DNA of 64,000 nucleotides from SHXO01 sp964523885 (GTDB lineage Bacteria > Pseudomonadota > Gammaproteobacteria > Burkholderiales > SHXO01), in NCBI GenBank assembly GCA_964523885.1, contig CAZFYX010000018.1, positions 62,001-126,000 of the forward strand, given 5' to 3'. How positions within the stretch are numbered: the first letter of the stretch is position 1; each line of letters opens with the position of its first letter. The position numbers were made by a program, and so were the translations under genes. The notes under the pieces are model-generated. The model was not told the DNA's origin. It saw only the letters and a program-made list of their open reading frames with translations, and made no database searches. Below, piece by piece: positions 59,455 through 64,000 of this stretch.

Positions 59455-59603
59455 AAGTGAAGAAGTGAATGAGGTGAAGAGGTGAATCCCCTCACCCCGG
59501 CCCTCTCCCCGACCGGGGAGAGGGAGCCTCTCCGCTTGCCGGCGTCGCAGCCGAGATCAGGCGCGCACCACTTCACCTCTTCACCTTTTCACCTCTTCAC
59601 CTG
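59455..59603. repeat. Composite inverted repeat with GTGAA-word arms and GC-rich core
   Basis: Arms of 8-nt words AGGTGAAG: the 15-nt AGGTGAAGAGGTGAA at 59472-59486 is found reverse-complemented twice, at 59572-59586 and 59588-59602. The core contains CCCTCACCCC and a perfect 10-bp hairpin CCCTCTCCCC with GACC loop (59501-59524), like the element at 57601-57690. The right arm ends 6 nt before the psd start, replacing the usual ribosome-site region. Confidence 0.8.
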
Positions 59604-59608
59604 AACAA

Positions 59609-60253
59609 GTGGATTCCCACCCCATCATCGCCCGCGAAGGCTGGCCCCACGTCCTGCTGACGCTGGGGCTCGCGCTGCTCGCCACCTGGCTGCTCGGCTG
59701 GTGGTCGATTCCGTTCTGGCTCCTGCTGGTCTTCGTGCTGCAGTTCTTCCGCGACCCGACCCGGACCATCACCGGTCATACCCACGCCGTGCTCGCGCCC
59801 GCAGACGGCCGGGTGGTGATGGTAGGCAAGGCCCGCGACCCCTATCTCGAACGCGAGGCGCTCAAGATCAGCGTCTTCATGAACGTCTTCAACGTGCACT
59901 CCAACCGCGCGCCGGTGACCGGCAAGGTGGTGAAGACGTGGTATCACCCGGGCAGCTTCCTCAACGCCGCGCTGGACAAGGCCTCCGCCGAGAACGAGCG
60001 CCTGGCGGTGCACTTCCGGACGGGCGATGCCGTGGACGTCACCAGCGTGCAGATCGCCGGCCTCGTCGCGCGCCGCATCTTCTGCTACGTGAAGGAAGGC
60101 GAGGATGTGGCGGCCGGCCAGCGCTACGGGTACATCCGCTTCGGCTCGCGCGTGGACGTCTACCTGCCGACCGATGCCGTCCCGAGGGTCGCCGTCGGCG
60201 ACCGCACCACGGCCGGGCTCAGCGTGGTGGCGGAACTGGCTGCCCGCGGCTGA
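59609..60253 (+). CDS. psd: Phosphatidylserine decarboxylase (short, archaeal-like type)
   Basis: A 214-residue pro-enzyme that makes phosphatidylethanolamine. Two N-terminal membrane helices (HVLLTLGLALLATWLLG, PFWLLLVFVLQFF), the conserved LAPADGRVVMVG and FMNVFNVHSNRAPVTG, and the self-cleavage site RFGSR with G179-S180, where the Ser becomes pyruvoyl, mark the compact Psd form. The start is the GTG at 59609; no ribosome-binding site is visible because the repeat arm reaches to 6 nt upstream. It pairs functionally with pssA next door. Confidence 0.93.
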   Translation: MDSHPIIAREGWPHVLLTLGLALLATWLLGWWSIPFWLLLVFVLQFFRDPTRTITGHTHAVLAPADGRVVMVGKARDPYLEREALKISVFMNVFNVHSNRAPVTGKVVKTWYHPGSFLNAALDKASAENERLAVHFRTGDAVDVTSVQIAGLVARRIFCYVKEGEDVAAGQRYGYIRFGSRVDVYLPTDAVPRVAVGDRTTAGLSVVAELAARG

Positions 60254-60350
60254 TGCGGGGCCCCGGCCGGACGGCTCAGGTCTCGTGCCCGGCGGCCGAT
60301 AATCAGGTGCCGGCACCCACGGCATGCCGGCTGCTCATTAGAATCCACCC

Positions 60351-61172
60351 ATGAACGTCCCTGAACGACCGCCTTTGAAGCCGAAGTGGCTCGCGGCCGG
60401 CGGCTTCCGCCGCCAGGGCATCTACTGGCTGCCCAACGCCATCACCACGCTGGCGCTGTTCGCCGGCTTCTATGCCATCGTCCAGGCGATGAACAACCGG
60501 TTCGAGCTCGCCGCGATGGCCATCTTCGTGGCGATGGTGCTCGACGGCATGGACGGTCGCGTGGCCCGGCTCACCCGCACCCAGAGCCCGTTCGGGGCCG
60601 AGTTCGACAGCCTGTCGGACATGGTCTCCTTCGGTGCCGCCCCGGCGCTGGTGGTCTACGAATGGGCGCTGAAGGGCATGGGCCGCATGGGCTGGGTGGC
60701 CGCCTTCCTGTACTGCGCCTGCGCCGCCCTGCGGCTCGCGCGCTTCAACACCAACATCGGCGTCATCGACAAGCGCTTCTTCCAGGGCCTGCCCAGCCCG
60801 GCTGCGGCGGGCCTGCTGGCCGGCTTCGTCTGGAGCATGGAGTCCTTCGACTGGGAGCCGCACCGCATCTACGAGATGCGCTGGGTGGCCTGGGCGCTGG
60901 CGGTGTTCGCCGGCCTCACCATGGTGAGCAACGTCCGCTTCTACAGCGGCAAGGACATCAACCTGCGCCGGGCGGTGCCGTTCAGCGCGGTGGTGCTGAT
61001 CGTGCTCCTCGTCGTGGTGCTGTCCCAGGTGGTCGACAACCTGCCCGAGCTGCTGTTCAGCATCTTCATGCTGTATGCGGCGTCCGGCTACGTCCTCTGG
61101 TTGCTGACCTCCTTCGGCAAGCGCCGGCCGCCCAGGCCACCGCCGGTGCAGATGCCGCCGGACGGTCTGTGA
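60351..61172 (+). CDS. pssA: CDP-diacylglycerol-serine O-phosphatidyltransferase
   Basis: A 273-residue integral membrane enzyme (about eight helices) that condenses CDP-diacylglycerol with serine to phosphatidylserine. The CDP-alcohol phosphatidyltransferase signature DG-x2-AR-x8-G-x3-D-x3-D appears as DGMDGRVARLTRTQSPFGAEFDSLSDMV. The product feeds Psd directly upstream. It begins at the ATG at 60351, 97 bp after psd. Confidence 0.95.
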   Translation: MNVPERPPLKPKWLAAGGFRRQGIYWLPNAITTLALFAGFYAIVQAMNNRFELAAMAIFVAMVLDGMDGRVARLTRTQSPFGAEFDSLSDMVSFGAAPALVVYEWALKGMGRMGWVAAFLYCACAALRLARFNTNIGVIDKRFFQGLPSPAAAGLLAGFVWSMESFDWEPHRIYEMRWVAWALAVFAGLTMVSNVRFYSGKDINLRRAVPFSAVVLIVLLVVVLSQVVDNLPELLFSIFMLYAASGYVLWLLTSFGKRRPPRPPPVQMPPDGL

Positions 61173-61189
61173 GCGGGGTTCAGGCCGCC

Positions 61190-61218
61190 TTGCATGCATG
61201 CCGGAATGCCCCTATAGT
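61190..61218 (+). promoter_or_regulatory. Sigma70-type promoter of the leuA leader
   Basis: TTGCAT (61190-61195), 17-bp spacer, TATAGT (61213-61218). Transcription is expected at about 61224-61226, so the leader peptide ATG at 61228 would stand at the very 5' end of the RNA. Confidence 0.65.
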
Positions 61219-61227
61219 CCCCTGACC

Positions 61228-61311
61228 ATGACCAGCGCAGGCCACACCGGCTTCACCCTCCTGCCCAGCCTACCGCTGGCGGGCCTGCTGCTGCGCGTTC
61301 GCGCGCGCTAA
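61228..61311 (+). CDS. leuL: leuA leader peptide (leucine attenuator)
   Basis: A 27-residue ORF with seven leucines (positions 11, 12, 15, 17, 20, 21, 22), including three in a row, and one rare CTA codon, ending in an Arg-rich tail. It begins 10 nt after the TATAGT -10, so it may be translated leaderless or nearly so. It lies 117 nt before leuA, and a hairpin (61341-61358) is between. This arrangement fits ribosome-stalling control of leuA by leucyl-tRNA supply. It is too short for normal gene finders. Confidence 0.75.
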   Translation: MTSAGHTGFTLLPSLPLAGLLLRVRAR

Positions 61312-61340
61312 ACCCACCTCGACAATCTGGCAGTATCCGG

Positions 61341-61358
61341 CGGATCCGGAAGGATCCG
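61341..61358 (+). other. Hairpin in the leuA leader
   Basis: CGGATCC-GGAA-GGATCCG forms a 7-bp stem with a GNRA-type tetraloop. It sits between the leader peptide and leuA. It has no T run, so it could act as one of several competing structures rather than a classical terminator. Confidence 0.55.
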
Positions 61359-61428
61359 GCAGAGCACCCGTGCGTCCCGCCGCCTCGACCCGAGCCCCGG
61401 CGGGCCGGGAGAAAGACAGGAGAGCACC

Positions 61429-62964
61429 ATGACAGACCGCTTGATCATCTTCGATACCACCCTTCGTGACGGCGAGCAGAGCCCCGGCGCCTCGATGACG
61501 CGGGACGAGAAGCTGCGCATCGCGCGTCAGCTCGAGCGCCTGCGCGTAGACGTGATCGAGGCCGGGTTCCCGGCCGCCAGCAACGGCGACTTCGAGGCGG
61601 TCAAGGCCATCGCGGACTCGATCAAGGAGAGCATCGTCTGCGGCCTGGCGCGCGCCAACGACCACGACGTGCGCCGTGCGGGCGATGCGCTCCGGAATGC
61701 GAGGAACGGGCGCATCCACACGTTCATCGCCACCTCCCCGATCCACATGGAGCGCAAGCTGCGCATGGCGCCCGAGCAGGTGATCGAGCAGGCGGTCAGG
61801 GCGGTGAAGCTGGCCCGCTCCTGCCGCGACGACGTCGAGTTCTCGCCCGAGGACGCCGGCCGTTCCGAGCCGGATTTCCTCTGCCGCATCCTGGAGCAGG
61901 TGATCAAGGCAGGGGCCGGCACCGTCAACATTCCCGACACCGTCGGCTACACCATGCCCGAGCAGTTCGGCGCGCTGATCCGCACGCTGCGCGAGCGCAT
62001 CCCCAACTCGGACAAGGTGGTGTGGTCGGTGCACTGCCACAACGACCTCGGGCTCGCCGTCGCCAACTCGCTCGCCGCAGTCATGAACGGCGCGCGACAG
62101 GTGGAGTGCACCATCAACGGTCTCGGCGAGCGGGCCGGCAACGCCTCGCTCGAGGAGATCGTCATGGCGGTGCGCACGCGCCGCGACTTCTTCCCCTGCG
62201 ACACGCGCATCGACACCACGCAGATCGTGCCCGCCAGCAAGCTGGTGTCGGGCATCACCGGCTTCCCGGTGCAGCCCAACAAGGCGATCGTGGGCGCCAA
62301 CGCCTTCGCGCACGAATCGGGCATCCACCAGGATGGCGTCATCAAGAGCCGCGAGACCTACGAGATCATGCGGGCCGAGGACGTGGGCTGGAGCACCAAC
62401 AAGCTGGTGCTCGGCAAGCTCTCGGGCCGCAACGCGTTCAAGCAGCGGCTCAAGGAGCTGGGCATCGAGCTCGAGAGCGAAGAGGCGCTCAACCAGGCCT
62501 TCGCCCGCTTCAAGGACCTGGCCGACAAGAAGTCGGAGATCTTCGACGAGGACCTGCAGATGCTCGTCGGCGACGAGGCTGCCACCCAGGAGCAGGAGCA
62601 CTTCAAGCTCCTGTCGATGATGGCGCACTCCGAGACCGGCGAGGTATCGCGCGCCAGGGTGGTGATGGCCGAGGAGGGCCGCGAGCGCGGCGCCGAGGCG
62701 CAGGGCGACGGACCGGTGGATGCGACCTTCAAGGCCATCGAGAGCCTGGTGAGCAGCGGCGCCGAGATGCAGCTCTATTCGGTGAACAACATCACCCGCG
62801 GCACCGACGCGCAGGGCGAAGTGACGGTGCGGCTGAAGAAGGACGGCCGGATCGTGAACGGCGCGGGCGCGGACACCGACATCGTGGTGGCCTCGGCCAA
62901 GGCCTACATCAACGCGCTGAACAAGCTGCACTCCAAGCTGGAGCGGCTGAATCCGCAGTTGTAG
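61429..62964 (+). CDS. leuA: 2-Isopropylmalate synthase
   Basis: A 511-residue enzyme condensing acetyl-CoA and 2-oxoisovalerate, the first step of leucine synthesis. The N-terminal TIM barrel has IFDTTLRDGEQSPGASMT and VVWSVHCHNDLGLAVANSLAAV, with the metal-binding HCHND, and INGLGERAGNASLEEI. The C-terminal allosteric domain (GTDAQGEVTVRLKKDGRIVNGAGADTDIVVASAKAYINALN) binds leucine. It stands after pssA and is preceded by the leader peptide. Other leu genes are not in this window. Confidence 0.97.
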   Translation: MTDRLIIFDTTLRDGEQSPGASMTRDEKLRIARQLERLRVDVIEAGFPAASNGDFEAVKAIADSIKESIVCGLARANDHDVRRAGDALRNARNGRIHTFIATSPIHMERKLRMAPEQVIEQAVRAVKLARSCRDDVEFSPEDAGRSEPDFLCRILEQVIKAGAGTVNIPDTVGYTMPEQFGALIRTLRERIPNSDKVVWSVHCHNDLGLAVANSLAAVMNGARQVECTINGLGERAGNASLEEIVMAVRTRRDFFPCDTRIDTTQIVPASKLVSGITGFPVQPNKAIVGANAFAHESGIHQDGVIKSRETYEIMRAEDVGWSTNKLVLGKLSGRNAFKQRLKELGIELESEEALNQAFARFKDLADKKSEIFDEDLQMLVGDEAATQEQEHFKLLSMMAHSETGEVSRARVVMAEEGRERGAEAQGDGPVDATFKAIESLVSSGAEMQLYSVNNITRGTDAQGEVTVRLKKDGRIVNGAGADTDIVVASAKAYINALNKLHSKLERLNPQL

Positions 62965-63008
62965 GGCGTACTGCGCAATGCAGCGCAGGGGGTAGGCAGC
63001 AGACTTCG

Positions 63009-64000
63009 TCAGCCGGACGCCCGCGACAACCGGGCATTCGACATCGCCAGCCGGTCGGCCATCGTGGCCAGCAGGGCGCGCGAGAGGTGCAGCTGGCAGG
63101 CCAGGGTCATTCGCTCGAGTCCCTCGCGCGGAAGCTCTGCCACCAGCGACTCGGACGTGGTCTGCACGGTTGCGTTGCGCCGGCCCGCATCGCCGCGGAT
63201 GAAGGCCATCTCCCCGAACACCTCCCCGGCCCGCACGACGTCGAGCAGGCGGCCCTGGTAGGTGATCCTGGCTTCGCCCGCGCCCAGCAGGTAGAGGCTG
63301 TCGCCCGCTTCTCCTTCCTGCACCAGCGCCGTGCCCGAAGGCACGCGGCGCCAGGTGCCGATGCGTGCAATCTCCCACAGCTCGGCGTCGTTGAGCTGGT
63401 CGAGGAGGGAGGCACGGCGCAGGGCCGTGAACTTCTCGCTGTCGGTGACCGACTGGTCGTAGAGGCTGAGCTGGCCCACCTTCGCCAGGTCGAGCGCCAG
63501 CTCGGCCCAGCTCTCGTAGCGCTCCTGCGGCTGCTTGTGCAGCATGCGCATGACGATCGCGTTCATCCCCGCCGGGAGCTCCGGGCAGACCGCGGTCAGC
63601 GGCAGCGGCGTGGCGCTCAGCACCTGCTGCATCGTCTCGATCGCCGTGTCGCCCTTGAATGGCCGCCGCCCCGAGAGCAGCTCGTAGAGCACCACGCCGA
63701 GCGAGAACATGTCGCTCTGGTGGGTGAGCACCTCGTCGCGGATCTGCTCCGGCGCGATGTAGGACGGGGAGCCCATGCGGCTGCCCTGGGTGGTGGCCTC
63801 GCCGTGGACGAGCGCCGCGCCGAAGTCCGCGACCTTGATCTCGGTGCCTTCCGAGACCAGGATGTTCGCCGGCTTGATGTCGCGGTGGATCACCCCTTCG
63901 CGGAAGGCGTAGTCCAGGGCCCCGCAGCATTTGAAGCCGATCTGGATCACGTCGGACACCGGCAGCAGCGCCTGCGGCCTGGTGTAGCGGTGCAGGTTGC
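63009..64000 (-). CDS. Serine/threonine protein kinase with C-terminal cyclic-nucleotide-binding-type domain (cut by window edge)
   Basis: The visible 330 residues begin inside the kinase N-lobe. The catalytic loop GVIHRDIKPANILV, the DFG segment KVADFGAAL and the APE region SPSYIAPEQIRDE are intact, so the kinase should be active. A helical linker with RYESWAELALDL leads to a cNMP-binding fold (GTALVQEGEAGDSLYLLGAGEARITYQGRLLDVVRAGEVFGEMAFIRGDAGRRNATVQT), which has the beta-barrel and PBC-like GEMAF segment. The protein may couple a nucleotide or other ligand to phosphorylation. The N terminus is outside the window. Confidence 0.92.
   Translation of the reverse strand, partial: NLHRYTRPQALLPVSDVIQIGFKCCGALDYAFREGVIHRDIKPANILVSEGTEIKVADFGAALVHGEATTQGSRMGSPSYIAPEQIRDEVLTHQSDMFSLGVVLYELLSGRRPFKGDTAIETMQQVLSATPLPLTAVCPELPAGMNAIVMRMLHKQPQERYESWAELALDLAKVGQLSLYDQSVTDSEKFTALRRASLLDQLNDAELWEIARIGTWRRVPSGTALVQEGEAGDSLYLLGAGEARITYQGRLLDVVRAGEVFGEMAFIRGDAGRRNATVQTTSESLVAELPREGLERMTLACQLHLSRALLATMADRLAMSNARLSRASG

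Noticed and set aside
46551..59603. CRISPR array
   Set aside because: The repeats are short words in inverted pairs within single gaps, without regularly spaced unique spacers, and no cas gene is in the window.
61270..63930. 886-codon minus-strand frame over leuA and the kinase
   Set aside because: Runs antisense to leuA and out of phase with the kinase; no family similarity.
1..64000. tRNA, rRNA, integrase or transposase genes
   Set aside because: None was recognised on either strand; all long frames with motifs are accounted for by the listed genes.

Overview
The window is dense, GC-rich bacterial chromosome with about 55 protein genes, short intergenic gaps, no tRNA or rRNA, no CRISPR array and no transposase. 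The ilvB-ilvH-ilvC-psd-pssA-leuA gene order, together with an N-acetylglutamate synthase of the kinase-plus-GNAT type, a YggX protein and a glutathione S-transferase, points to a betaproteobacterium. That placement is inferred from gene order and protein types, not from a phylogeny. The cell appears to respire both with and without oxygen. It carries a complete menaquinone pathway, a fumarate reductase resembling the epsilonproteobacterial type, a tetraheme cytochrome/Fe-S/NrfD module, a HemN-like radical SAM protein and a corrinoid methyltransferase cluster.

Region by region: 1-5.4 kb (minus) holds an ilvA-slt-NDUFA9-like-GST-cca run. 5.5-13.3 kb carries rpiA, phoU, ppx, an MgtC/DUF4010 membrane protein, a TerB-like protein, a periplasmic Cys-repeat protein, msrB and several hypotheticals. 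13.8-16.4 kb has the copper ATPase copA, followed by what may be a truncated MerR-type regulator. 16.5-20.0 kb (minus) is frdCAB. 20.2-29.6 kb (plus) is a GbsR-like regulator followed by menG-menF-menD-menH-menB-menA-menC-menE, almost all joined by 4-nt start/stop overlaps. 29.8-34.1 kb is the HemN-like/tetraheme/ferredoxin/NrfD operon, and a small cytochrome c faces it. 34.6-38.9 kb (minus) is a corrinoid module: corrinoid protein, UroD-like methyltransferase, RACo-type reductive activator and DUF1638. 39.1-41.4 kb (plus) has a small membrane protein and a B12-binding radical SAM protein, divergent from the corrinoid module. 41.4-46.1 kb (minus) is a metal/copper cluster (CDF transporter, CusF-like, multicopper oxidase, CusC/TolC-like). 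46.1-50.9 kb holds sixA, CYTH-CHAD, ppk1 and yggX. 51-55.7 kb holds argA, an SDR, rsmE, a thioredoxin-like protein and an IMPase. 55.7-63 kb is ilvBHC-psd-pssA-leuA. The right edge cuts a Ser/Thr kinase with a cyclic-nucleotide-binding-type domain.

Two layers of structure go beyond the gene list. First, FNR/Anr-type boxes (TTGAT-N4-ATCAA, perfect or near-perfect) stand in front of frdCAB/the gbsR-men operon, the hemN-like operon, the small cytochrome c, and both arms of the corrinoid/B12-radical-SAM divergon. Several lie at the spacing expected for direct activation, so these clusters look like one oxygen-controlled anaerobic programme. Second, the intergenic gaps of the otherwise ordinary half hold a family of inverted-repeat elements whose arms are built from tandem 7-9 nt words (AGGCYCT, GTGAAGG, CYCTGCG). 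Some touch the stop or start codons of neighbouring genes. A leucine-rich leader peptide precedes leuA, directly downstream of a promoter.
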